A model generated the notes under the pieces. It did no database searches. It worked only from the letters and a program-made list of their open reading frames with translations, and was not told the origin of the DNA. The translations under genes were made by a program, and so were the position numbers. A stretch of DNA of 47,834 bases from NCBI GenBank assembly GCA_020445805.1, contig JAGRFX010000008.1, forward strand, positions 1 through 47,834, given 5' to 3'. Position 1 is the stretch's first letter. Each line of letters begins with the position of its first letter. This DNA is from Rhodocyclaceae bacterium (lineage in GTDB: Bacteria; Pseudomonadota; Gammaproteobacteria; Burkholderiales; Rhodocyclaceae). This document shows positions 20,440-30,850 of the stretch, piece after piece.

Positions 20440-21464
20440 GCAGCCGCCAGTGGATACGGCAGTTCCAGCAGCGTGAGCGCGGCGCCGGTGGCGTTGCCCA
20501 GGCGGAGCGGACCGGCCTCGACGGCGGCGGTCTGGGCCACCGCGAGACACTCCCAGCCGCCCTCCGGCGTGGGTGCGGACAGCACCACCTTGCCGATGGC
20601 CTGATCGCCGAAGCCTTCGCCGAAGAGGTCTTCGCCGACCTGGGGCTGGGTCGCCGAACCGAGGTGGTACATGCGCTTCTTGAGCTTGCCCAGGTACTGG
20701 GTGCGGGCCACGATCTCCTGGCCCGGGTAGCAGCCCTTGGTAAAGCTCACGCCGCCGATCAGTTCGAAGTTGAGCATCTGGGCGACGAATTCTTCCTGGA
20801 CCGGCGCCGTGACCTGGGGCAGGCCGGCGCGGATCTGGTGGAGGTTCCAGGCTGCACTGCCCGCCGCCACCGCCCCCGCTGCCAGCAGGGCCTGCCAGAC
20901 CTCGCCGTCCCGCCCGGCTTCCGCCAGGACCACGAAGCGGCTGGGGTCGAGCTGCAGGGTGCGCGGATTCGCCAGCGGGGCACCCGTCATGGGTGCGGCC
21001 GGCAGGTCGCACCCGACCTGGGCGAGGATCTCTTCCGCCTTCGGGCCGGCCACGGCGATCAGCGCGCAGCTTTCGGTGGCGTCCTCGACGCGGGTCTTGC
21101 TCCGCAGGACGTACATCGAGAGCTTCTTCAGCACCTGGGCGTGGAGGTCCGCGGCCAGGGCCAGCATCAGGCAGTCCTCTTCCTTCCACAGCAGGAAACT
21201 CGCGATCATGCGGCCCTTGGCGCTGTTGAGGCTGTTCCACTGCAGGGCGCCCGAGGCCAGTTTCTGGACGTCGTTGGACACCAGATTGTGAAGGAAGGTG
21301 ACGCGGTCGTCCCCGCTGATGCGGATCAGCCGCCACTGAACGAGCGGCACCGCGACGGTACTGCCAGCCGCAATGCGAACCGAGGATTCTGCGGATTCGA
21401 ACTCGAAGCCGGCGGGCTGCCCGGCGTCATGCCAGGCGGTGAGAAAGCTGTAGGGGCGGGTCAT
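20436..21464 (-). CDS. ygfZ: Folate-binding iron-sulfur repair protein YgfZ
   Basis: A 342-residue member of the GcvT-like YgfZ/CAF17 family, which helps maintain some [4Fe-4S] enzymes and binds tetrahydrofolate. The signature K-G-C-Y-x-G-Q-E is present as TKGCYPGQEIVART (around residues 240-253). LIRISGDDRVTFLHNLVSNDV in the N-terminal third is the usual first fold block. The start at ATG 21464 gives the expected N terminus (MTRPYSFLTAWH) just before the mltG divergent promoter region; the longer open frame upstream crosses that promoter and is rejected. Confidence 0.92.
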   Translation of the reverse strand: MTRPYSFLTAWHDAGQPAGFEFESAESSVRIAAGSTVAVPLVQWRLIRISGDDRVTFLHNLVSNDVQKLASGALQWNSLNSAKGRMIASFLLWKEEDCLMLALAADLHAQVLKKLSMYVLRSKTRVEDATESCALIAVAGPKAEEILAQVGCDLPAAPMTGAPLANPRTLQLDPSRFVVLAEAGRDGEVWQALLAAGAVAAGSAAWNLHQIRAGLPQVTAPVQEEFVAQMLNFELIGGVSFTKGCYPGQEIVARTQYLGKLKKRMYHLGSATQPQVGEDLFGEGFGDQAIGKVVLSAPTPEGGWECLAVAQTAAVEAGPLRLGNATGAALTLLELPYPLAAA

Positions 21465-21606
21465 TTCTTGTCGATTTCCGGATTGGGGTGGGGGTTCTTG
21501 CCTTGCAGTATTATAGGGCGCCTCCCCGGGGCCCCGGCACACGCAGGGCCTGTCCGCGCGGGGCTTTTTTTGACCAGGCGCGCTGCGCGCCCATGCCTCG
21601 CCCGAC
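21465..21606. promoter_or_regulatory. Divergent ygfZ/mltG promoter region with a T-tailed hairpin
   Basis: On the minus strand a perfect TATAAT lies at 21515-21510, about 46 bases before the ygfZ start, with no good -35 at the right distance. On the plus strand GCCCCG (21531-21536) can pair with CGGGGC (21559-21564), followed directly by seven T (21565-21571). This looks like an intrinsic terminator or attenuator with a large 22-base loop, placed 36 bases before mltG. Confidence 0.35.
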
Positions 21607-24270
<2,664 letters not shown>

Positions 24271-24274
<4 letters not shown>

Positions 24275-24621
24275 GCAAACCCTCCAGACCGGCCGTCGTC
24301 TCGCTCAACATCAACTCCAAGTCGGCGCTCTATGCGTCCTACATGCCCTTCCTCAAGAACGGGGGGATCTTCGTGCCGACCTCCAAGGCCTACCAGCTGG
24401 GGGATGAAATCTTCATGCTCCTTCAGCTGATGGACGACCCCGCCAAGCATCCGGTGGCCGGTCAGGTGGTCTGGATCACGCCGCAGGGCGCCCAGGGGAA
24501 CCGGACCGTGGGTGTCGGCGTCCACTTCAATGAAGACGATACGGCCAAGGTCGTCCGGGGCACCATCGAGAAGATTCTCGCCGGGCACCTGGGCTCGAGC
24601 CGGCCCACCCACACGCTCTGA
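24271..24621 (+). CDS. pilZ: PilZ-domain protein (type IV pilus PilZ type)
   Basis: A 116-residue single-domain protein matching the PilZ of type IV pilus biogenesis, in its usual place between holB and tatD. The body runs from NINSKSALYASYMPFLKNGGIFVPT to GQVVWITPQGAQGNRTVGVGVHF. As in that subgroup, the RxxxR c-di-GMP-binding arginines are not seen, so it probably does not bind the nucleotide but acts through PilB/FimX-like partners. It overlaps holB (ATGA) and tatD (TGATG). Confidence 0.9.
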
Positions 24622-25388
24622 TGTATATCGATTCCCACTGTCACCTCGATTTCCCCGACCTGCTGGCGAATGAAGCCGACGTTCTGGCCGCGATGGCCGA
24701 TGCCGGCGTCGGCCGGGCCCTGTGCATCGGCGTCAAGCTCGAAAACATCGACAGGGTGATCGGGCTGGCCGAGCGCCACGACCACCTGTACGCAACCGTC
24801 GGGGTGCATCCCGATGGCGCCGATGTGGAAGAGCCCGACGAGGCTCGCCTGCTCGCCCTGGCCGATCATCCCAAGGTGCTCGGCATTGGCGAGACCGGCC
24901 TCGACTATTACTGGCACAAGGATCGGCCCGAGTGGCAGCGGGAGCGCTTCCGGGTCCATATCCGCGCCGCCCGCCGCTGCGGCAAACCGCTCGTGATCCA
25001 TACGCGGGATTCGGCGGAAGACACCCTGCGACTGATGCGCGAGGAGCGGGCGGACGAAGTCGGGGGCGTCATGCACTGCTTCACCGAAAGCCAGGCCGTG
25101 GCCGACGCAGCGCTGGCCCTCGGGTTCCACATCTCCTTCTCGGGCATCGTGACCTTTCGCAGTGCGAAGGATCTCAAGGAGGTCGCCCGCAGCGTGCCGC
25201 TCGATCGCATGCTGATCGAGACCGATTCGCCCTACCTGGCGCCCACGCCTTACCGCGGCAAGACCAACCAGCCGGCCTATGTCGTGCACGTGGCCGAGGA
25301 GATCGCCCGTCTGCGCGAGCTCCCGGTCGAGGTCGTGGCCGAGGCCACCACCCGCAACTTCAATCGTCTGTTTCTCAAGGAACACTGA
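24621..25388 (+). CDS. tatD: TatD-family metal-dependent deoxyribonuclease
   Basis: A 255-residue amidohydrolase-fold nuclease. Metal ligands are visible in order: DSHCHLDF at residues 4-11, GETGLDYYW near 91, HTRDS near 130, MHCFTE near 152 and ETDSPYLAP near 202. The closest subgroup is YcfH/TatD, involved in DNA repair and degradation and in D-aminoacyl-tRNA quality control in some reports. The start overlaps the pilZ stop. An ankyrin-repeat gene begins two bases after its stop. Confidence 0.93.
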   Translation: MYIDSHCHLDFPDLLANEADVLAAMADAGVGRALCIGVKLENIDRVIGLAERHDHLYATVGVHPDGADVEEPDEARLLALADHPKVLGIGETGLDYYWHKDRPEWQRERFRVHIRAARRCGKPLVIHTRDSAEDTLRLMREERADEVGGVMHCFTESQAVADAALALGFHISFSGIVTFRSAKDLKEVARSVPLDRMLIETDSPYLAPTPYRGKTNQPAYVVHVAEEIARLRELPVEVVAEATTRNFNRLFLKEH

Positions 25389-25389
25389 C

Positions 25390-26010
25390 TTGCGATCGCT
25401 GATCACCGTGGGTTTGGCCCTGGCCCTGATGAGCGGAGGCGCCGCCCGGGCCGGCAGCTATGAAGATGCGCTGGATGCCGCCACCAGCGGCCAGGCAGGC
25501 GCGCTTTCCCAGCTGCTGGTGCGGGGGATCGACCCGGACACCACCGACCAGAACGGCAATACCCTGCTGATCCTCGCCGCCCGCGACGGTCACGCCGATG
25601 CGGTGGCGCTGCTGCTCAAATACCACGCCAGCCCGACGCGCAAGAACCAGATGGGCGACTCCGCCCCGATGCTGGCCGCGCTGCGGGGCCATCGGGCGGT
25701 CATCCAGCAGTTCGTCGCCTCGGGCATGCCGCTCGAGTCCGAGGGGTGGACACCGCTGATGTACGCGGCCTTCGAAGGCCACACCGACATCGCCAGGGAC
25801 CTGATTGCGGGTGGAGCGCAGCTCGACGCCCGGGCGCCGAACAAGGCCACCCCCCTGATGCTGGCCTCCCGCAATGGGCACATCGAGGTCGTGCGGGCCC
25901 TGCTGGCCGCCGGCGCCGACAAGACCCTGCGCAACGACCGCGGTCAGTCGGCCGCCGACTGGGCGCGCGAGAACGGCAACACCGACATCGCCCGCCTGCT
26001 GGGGGGCTAG
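25390..26010 (+). CDS. Exported ankyrin-repeat protein
   Basis: A 206-residue protein with a signal peptide (LITVGLALALMSGGAARA) and five ankyrin repeats, for example NGNTLLILAARDGHADAVALLLKY, EGWTPLMYAAFEGHTDIARDLI and ATPLMLASRNGHIEVVRALL. No ATG fits; the TTG at 25390, two bases after the tatD stop, has AAGGAA seven bases upstream and gives a proper signal peptide, so I take it as the start. The protein probably works in the periplasm as a binding scaffold; relatives next to tatD are common in betaproteobacteria and uncharacterised. Confidence 0.85.
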   Translation: MRSLITVGLALALMSGGAARAGSYEDALDAATSGQAGALSQLLVRGIDPDTTDQNGNTLLILAARDGHADAVALLLKYHASPTRKNQMGDSAPMLAALRGHRAVIQQFVASGMPLESEGWTPLMYAAFEGHTDIARDLIAGGAQLDARAPNKATPLMLASRNGHIEVVRALLAAGADKTLRNDRGQSAADWARENGNTDIARLLGG

Positions 26011-26060
26011 GGTCTGTGGACATTCGTATGGCGGATCGCCAGTCAAATGTCCACAGACCC
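26010..26060. repeat. Long perfect inverted repeat between convergent genes
   Basis: A 15-bp arm GGGTCTGTGGACATT (26010-26024) is repeated exactly in inverted form at 26046-26060. Inside the loop a second stem TGGCG-GAT-CGCCA (26029-26041) can form. The element begins at the last base of the ankyrin gene's stop codon and sits in front of the 3' end of DUF1513. It has no T-tract, so it is either a bidirectional terminator/mRNA stabiliser or a member of a dispersed palindromic repeat family. Confidence 0.8.
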
Positions 26061-26076
26061 GAGGGCCACACCGCGT

Positions 26077-27162
26077 TCAGGCGGGCACTGCGTGGTTGTC
26101 GAGGGCCACGCCTTCGCGCCAGTGCGTCGGCACCTCGCGCGGCCCGGCTGAGCGGCTGCGCCACACGTCGCCCTCGTCGCCGGTCGCGATCCATGAGGTG
26201 CCCGCACGCGCCAGAGCACACACCCGCGGGGTGGCATGGCTGCCCTGGAATCGGCCTTCCCAGTCCCACAAGGCCGTTCGGCCGGCGGTCGTGCAGCTGA
26301 CCGCGAGACCCTGGGGCAGCGCCAGGACGTCTCCCGCGTAGCCGCCGCAGGCTTCCATGACCGGGGCGCTGGCCTCGGCGTAGCGCAGCGCGCCCGCGTC
26401 GGCCAACGCCAGCAGGGGCCTGGGCGGCCCCCCCTCATTCTGCAGCGCGACGGCCACCTGGCCGCTGCGGCCCTGGGCGATGTGGCGGACGCTCATCCAT
26501 GGGTCGGGCAGTCGCAGTTGGGCGAGCAACTGGCCGGTGCCCACGTCCAGCGTCGCCAGCGACGGGTCCATACGCTCCCGATTGCGCTTCAGTCGCCCGG
26601 TTTCAGGCAGGGTCAGGATGCCGCCATTGGCCACCGCAAGCTGCCCATCGGCGAGCAGGCGGATCGAATGGGGTCCGATGCCGCCACTCGACCAGCCGCC
26701 CAGCCGTTGCAGCGTGAGGGCGTCATAGACCCCGACCTGTCCGCGCCCGTCGATCGACTCGCTCTCGGTGGCATAGAGCTGGCGTCCGTCGTGGCTGAAG
26801 CAGAAGTGTCCCTCCAGGCGGATCGCCTGGTCGGCATCGTCGGCGTCGAAGCGGGCCAGGATACGTCCGGTGGCGACCTGCCAGCGGATCAGGAAACGGC
26901 CCGGCCGGCGCGCCACCACCACGGCGCTGCCGTCGCCCGATGGGTGCCAGAAGACATCGTGGCCGCGGGCAGGGAGAGCGATGGCCAGGGCGGGCTGGTC
27001 GAGCCGACCGGCGTGAAAGGCACGGGGCCGCCGGAGGTCATCCGCCCAGCAGGTCAGTAGCCGGGGCGCCGCCGGATGCGCCGGCACGGCCTGGGCGAGG
27101 CGGGCCAGCGGGGCGAGCGACAGGCCCAGCAGCCATTGGCGCCGCCGTGGGTCAATCGCCAT
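26077..27162 (-). CDS. DUF1513 family periplasmic protein
   Basis: A 361-residue protein. The N terminus (DPRRRQWLLGLSLAPLARLAQA) looks like a twin-arginine signal peptide. The body is a beta-propeller-like repeat region (CWADDLRRPRAFHAGRLDQPALAIALPARGHDVF, FCFSHDGRQLYATE, GPHSIRLLADGQLAVANGGI). DUF1513 has no known activity but is regularly encoded with imelysins and a di-haem oxidoreductase, as here. The start at 27162 is chosen for GGGAAGG upstream and the signal peptide; it overlaps the end of the second imelysin gene by 11 bases. Confidence 0.87.
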   Translation of the reverse strand: MAIDPRRRQWLLGLSLAPLARLAQAVPAHPAAPRLLTCWADDLRRPRAFHAGRLDQPALAIALPARGHDVFWHPSGDGSAVVVARRPGRFLIRWQVATGRILARFDADDADQAIRLEGHFCFSHDGRQLYATESESIDGRGQVGVYDALTLQRLGGWSSGGIGPHSIRLLADGQLAVANGGILTLPETGRLKRNRERMDPSLATLDVGTGQLLAQLRLPDPWMSVRHIAQGRSGQVAVALQNEGGPPRPLLALADAGALRYAEASAPVMEACGGYAGDVLALPQGLAVSCTTAGRTALWDWEGRFQGSHATPRVCALARAGTSWIATGDEGDVWRSRSAGPREVPTHWREGVALDNHAVPA

Positions 27163-28177
27163 CGCCTTCCCCGAACCCGACCGCCACCTGAAGGGCATCG
27201 GCCGCATCTTCCGTCAGCATGCGCTGGAGGCCCGCCAACGTCTTGCCCAGCGCGTCCAGTGATTCCCGTCCCTGCCGGCTGTCGAGCGGGTCGGGCAGGC
27301 TGCCCAGGGCCGAACGGACCTGCGTGATCTGGTCGCCCAGCGCATCGGCGAGGGACAGGTGTCCCCGCCCGCGCAGGAACCCGATCAGTCCGGGCACGCC
27401 CTCGGTCCCCTGCAGCGCCGTCGCCAGGCCCTCGAAGTAGGCGTTGAGATGGGGCAGGGTGCTGCCGCTGCGGCCGCCATCGGAGGCGTCGATGCCGCGT
27501 GTGCGGAGCTTCTCCACATATTTCTCGCGAAAGGCCTCGGTGCTGCCGATCAGGACATTCAGGCTCTCGTCGAGCAAGGCGCGCTCGCCATCGAATTCGG
27601 AATCCCTCATGGACTCGGCCCAGTGGCGGAGCGCCTCGGGCAGCGGGGACAGCTGCTCCGCCACGTCGCGACCCAGCCACGTCAGGTAGGCACAGCGGGA
27701 CTTGGCGGCCGGTGCCAGGGGCGGGTCGGACACGAACAGCAGGTATTCGATGGCGGGCAGGCCCCGGGCGGGCAGCCCGATGCGGGCGGTATCCCCGGGG
27801 TCGGCCGCGAGGCGTTCGATGCCCTGCTCGACCAGGGACGGCCGGGTCGGCCAGTAGTCGATCCGGCGCAGGATCCGGGACTCGAGGGCCGGACCGAAGG
27901 ACAGGGCGCTGATCCGACGCAGGGACAGGGCCGCATGGCGCCAGGCCGAGCGCACCTCGTCGAGGCTCGTTCCGCTGCCGCCGCAGAAGCCATCGGTGGC
28001 CTTTGCCAGGGCGTCGACGTCGCGCTGAAGCGCCGCATACCCGGGCACCAGCACTTTTTCAGCCAGCGCCGACGCCATGGCCGAGGGTTCGAGCATGGGA
28101 GCCGGCGCCTCGGCGCGCCCGGGCAGGGCCAGCAGGACCAGCGCGAGGCCGAACAGACTACGCAGCAAGACACTCAT
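27152..28177 (-). CDS. Imelysin-family periplasmic protein (second copy)
   Basis: A 341-residue protein with a signal peptide (LLRSLFGLALVLLALPGRAEA) and an imelysin/ICMP/EfeO-like helical fold. The GxHxxE-type motif is degenerate: GLPAIEYLLF replaces the usual GWHAIEF. Imelysin proteins have been linked to iron uptake or sensing in the periplasm; the peptidase activity once assigned is doubtful. Its ATG overlaps the stop of the di-haem gene (ATGA). Confidence 0.87.
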   Translation of the reverse strand: MSVLLRSLFGLALVLLALPGRAEAPAPMLEPSAMASALAEKVLVPGYAALQRDVDALAKATDGFCGGSGTSLDEVRSAWRHAALSLRRISALSFGPALESRILRRIDYWPTRPSLVEQGIERLAADPGDTARIGLPARGLPAIEYLLFVSDPPLAPAAKSRCAYLTWLGRDVAEQLSPLPEALRHWAESMRDSEFDGERALLDESLNVLIGSTEAFREKYVEKLRTRGIDASDGGRSGSTLPHLNAYFEGLATALQGTEGVPGLIGFLRGRGHLSLADALGDQITQVRSALGSLPDPLDSRQGRESLDALGKTLAGLQRMLTEDAADALQVAVGFGEGDGD

Positions 28178-29631
28178 AGGGACTCCACGAAACGGATCAG
28201 TGCGGCCCGCGCGGGGGCATCGAGGCGGCGAAAGTGCTCACGGGCCGTCATCGCTTCGCCGCCATGCCAGAGTATGGCCTCTGCCACGCCCCGCGCGCGC
28301 CCATCGTGCAGGAGAAAGTGGTGGCCGTTGACGGCCGGAATCAGGCCGATGCCCCACAGGGGTGGCGTTCGCCACTCCTGGCCGGAGGCCTCGAAGTCGG
28401 GGCGACCGTCCGCGAGATCATCGCCCATGTCGTGGAGCAGCAGGTCGGTATAGGGGTAGATGATCTGGCCCGACAGCTCCGGAAAGCCGGCCAGCGGGCC
28501 GGTGACGTGACGCGGCTGGTGGCAGCTCGCACAGCCGGCCTCCCTGAACAGCATTCGGCCGGCCAGGACCTCGGCGTTTTCAGGATCGCGGCGGCTGGGC
28601 ACGGCCAGGGTGGTGGTGTAGTAGATTGTCCGCTCGAGGGCGCGGTCGTCCAGGTCGTAGGCAGGTTCGCCGCGAGCCCTGCGCCACTCGGACTCCTTCG
28701 CCTGTCGGGCCCGGCAGTCGGCCTGGGCCGCCGTGCACTCCTCGCGGGGAAAGAGGCGGGAGGTGATCCCCATGTCGCCGTTGAAGGCACCGGCCGTCTG
28801 GTGGGCAATGCTGCCCACGTTGGCCTTCCAGCCGAATCGCCCGATGACCCAGGATTGACTGGCTTCGTCCCAGACCCGGTTGGGGCGCCCGCTGATGCCA
28901 GTGGCGCTCGCGCCCTGGCGGTTGGCGATGGCCCTCAGGTCCGCCTCCGGAATGGCCTGCAGGAGGCCCAGCCCGATCACCTGCGGGGCCACCCGGGGCG
29001 ACACCAGCAGGTCGTCGCCCAGGGGGCCGTAGGCCGGCGCTTCGATGCGGTAGCGTGGGCGCCGGAGCGAATAGGCGGTGCCATCGGCGAATTGCCCCGG
29101 CTCCTCCGTGTAGCCGATCTGCACCGTGGCTTCCGGCGTGATGCCCTCCAGGGCCAGGGTGTTGAGTTGCCCGCCATAGACGGGATGGGGACGCACGCCC
29201 GCCTTGCCGCCGTCGCCCGGAACCGAGATCCGCAGCAGCAGGCCCACCGGGACTTCGGTCGACACGCCGGCGGCCGCCGGTGGGGGCGCACCCCGCCCGT
29301 CGAGCACATGACAGCCGGCGCAGGCGCGGGCGATGAAGTGGGGGCCAAGGCCGTCGCGTCCCGTGGTCGACGCGGGTGCCGCGACCCAGTTCTTCTTGAA
29401 GAAGGAGTTTCCGATGAAGAAGGGCGTCTGGCGGTCCGGGTCCAGGTTGGCCGCCGGACTGGAAAAGGCATTCCGTCCGTGGTCGGTCGTGGAGGTGTCG
29501 CCGCCCGGCCAGGCTTCGCCGGGTTCGATGGAATCATCCTGGCCTGCGGATGCCTGCAGGGTGGCCACGCTCAGCAGGCCGCAGGCCGCCAGGCGGAGGA
29601 GGGGGCTGAATGTCATCGCCGCCAGCCTCAT
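28174..29631 (-). CDS. Di-haem (thiol) oxidoreductase-family cytochrome
   Basis: A 485-residue periplasmic protein with two CxxCH haem sites, CAGCH near residue 104 and CASCH near 365, in the DUF1111 / di-haem oxidoreductase layout. TPFFIGNSFFKKNW, GRFGWKANVGSIAHQTAGAFNGDMGITS and HDMGDDLADG, RTPPLWGIG, FLLHDGRARGVAEAILWHGGEA are family hallmarks. The last block resembles di-haem peroxidases, but the catalytic role is unproven. The start at 29631 overlaps the first imelysin stop (ATGA). The operon position between two imelysins implies a redox role in periplasmic iron handling. Confidence 0.9.
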   Translation of the reverse strand: MRLAAMTFSPLLRLAACGLLSVATLQASAGQDDSIEPGEAWPGGDTSTTDHGRNAFSSPAANLDPDRQTPFFIGNSFFKKNWVAAPASTTGRDGLGPHFIARACAGCHVLDGRGAPPPAAAGVSTEVPVGLLLRISVPGDGGKAGVRPHPVYGGQLNTLALEGITPEATVQIGYTEEPGQFADGTAYSLRRPRYRIEAPAYGPLGDDLLVSPRVAPQVIGLGLLQAIPEADLRAIANRQGASATGISGRPNRVWDEASQSWVIGRFGWKANVGSIAHQTAGAFNGDMGITSRLFPREECTAAQADCRARQAKESEWRRARGEPAYDLDDRALERTIYYTTTLAVPSRRDPENAEVLAGRMLFREAGCASCHQPRHVTGPLAGFPELSGQIIYPYTDLLLHDMGDDLADGRPDFEASGQEWRTPPLWGIGLIPAVNGHHFLLHDGRARGVAEAILWHGGEAMTAREHFRRLDAPARAALIRFVESL

Positions 29632-30782
29632 TCGGGCATCGCGGTGTTCAGGCGGCGAATGCCCAGCACCGACGCTGCGGCCACCAGGCCGGTGGTCTGG
29701 GTCTTGAGGCGGGCGACCGTCTCGACCACCCGGGGTCGCCCCTGGCTGTCGCCCAGGATGGCCTGGTCGAAGGGCGCGGGAATGGCTTCGGCGGCGGACA
29801 GCGAAGCATCGATGTCCCGATCGACCCGCTCGGCGATGGCGGGATCCCTGGTGCGCACCAGGTCGTGCAGCGAGGGGCCTTCGAGCACGCTGCCGTCACG
29901 TCGCTGGAAGTGCCCCAGCCACACGTTGCGGATGCCGCGAATGTTGGCGATCACGTCGCGGTGGGTGTTGTCCGAAAAGCAGGAGTGCTCATCCTCCTGG
30001 CTTTGCGAGTCGAGGGCCACCTCGATCCGTTCGCCGGCCAGCTCGCCCCGGCTGAGGATGCCCAGGGCCGAGATCATTCGGGCGATATTGGCCGGGTCGG
30101 CCTCGAAGGCCTGCCGGTAGTTGTCTGCGCCCGGCGCCCAGGCATCGCGCACCGTCGACAGGTCGGCCACCAGCATGTCGGTGACCAGACGCAAATAGGC
30201 GCGACGTCGGTCGGCGTGGGGTGCGCGACCATCCACGAAGTCCGCGTAGGACCGATGCCCGGGGCCCGCCACATCGAGGTCCTGGCCCCAGAGCATGAAC
30301 TCGATGGCGTGCCAGCCGGTCGCGATGTTCTCCTCGCCATCCTTCTCGTTCAGGCTGGCAAGGGACTCCGCCGTCAGCGGGACCTCGCTGCGGTTGATGA
30401 AGCCGGATGCGGGGGCGCCCGCAACGCTGTCCACATAGGCCTCATCCATGGGCCAGGCATTGATCCTGCCCTCGGGCCCGTCTTCACCGTCGATGGGCCC
30501 CCCGTAGAAGCGAAAGGCCTCCGTCTGGCCATACCAGTCGCGGGCTTCGAGCCAGGCCCGCCGGGCCTCGCCGAGGCGGGCGTCGTCGGGGCGCTCGACG
30601 AAGCGGCCGACGGCGCGTTGGAGGTCGGTGGCTGCCGCTGCCGCGTCGCTGTAGCCTGCGTGAACGAGGCGCGAATAGTGCGTCAGCACCGCATGGGCAT
30701 CGACCGGCGCGTCTGCCGCCGTGGCGCCACAGGACAGGCTCAGGAGGGCGCAGGCGCTCAACAGGACGCGATGGAGTTTCAT
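29628..30782 (-). CDS. Imelysin-family periplasmic protein (IrpA/ICMP-like)
   Basis: A 384-residue protein, first in the four-gene operon. The N terminus is a signal peptide (LLSACALLSLSCGATAA), possibly a lipoprotein signal with Cys18 although the lipobox is imperfect. The imelysin motif GWHAIE is intact at residues 156-161. DGEDGPEGRINAWPMDEAYVDSV and IATGWHAIEFMLWGQDLD are strongly conserved in the long imelysin class. The start at ATG 30782 has GGAG upstream. Proteins of this type are Fur-controlled in several proteobacteria, and a possible Fur site lies 44-68 bases upstream. Confidence 0.9.
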   Translation of the reverse strand: MKLHRVLLSACALLSLSCGATAADAPVDAHAVLTHYSRLVHAGYSDAAAAATDLQRAVGRFVERPDDARLGEARRAWLEARDWYGQTEAFRFYGGPIDGEDGPEGRINAWPMDEAYVDSVAGAPASGFINRSEVPLTAESLASLNEKDGEENIATGWHAIEFMLWGQDLDVAGPGHRSYADFVDGRAPHADRRRAYLRLVTDMLVADLSTVRDAWAPGADNYRQAFEADPANIARMISALGILSRGELAGERIEVALDSQSQEDEHSCFSDNTHRDVIANIRGIRNVWLGHFQRRDGSVLEGPSLHDLVRTRDPAIAERVDRDIDASLSAAEAIPAPFDQAILGDSQGRPRVVETVARLKTQTTGLVAAASVLGIRRLNTAMPE

Positions 30783-30825
30783 GGCGGGCTCCGCAATTCG
30801 AGGGATCAAAAGGATTCTCATGGAT

Positions 30826-30850
30826 GCGAATGCTAATGCGAAACATTCTC
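30826..30850 (-). promoter_or_regulatory. Possible Fur box upstream of the imelysin operon
   Basis: The AT-richer stretch reading GAGAATGTTTCGCATTAGC (minus strand, within 30850-30832) followed by ATTCGC has repeated NAT(A/T)AT-like hexamers resembling the Fur consensus GATAATGATAATCATTATC. It stands out from the GC-rich surroundings and lies just before the operon. Matches are partial; footprinting or a weight-matrix score would decide. Confidence 0.45.

Noticed and set aside
21531-21571. GC hairpin followed by seven T as a definite terminator
   Set aside because: The stem has only 6 bp and the loop 22 bases, and there is no upstream plus-strand gene to terminate; kept only as a note in the intergenic entry.
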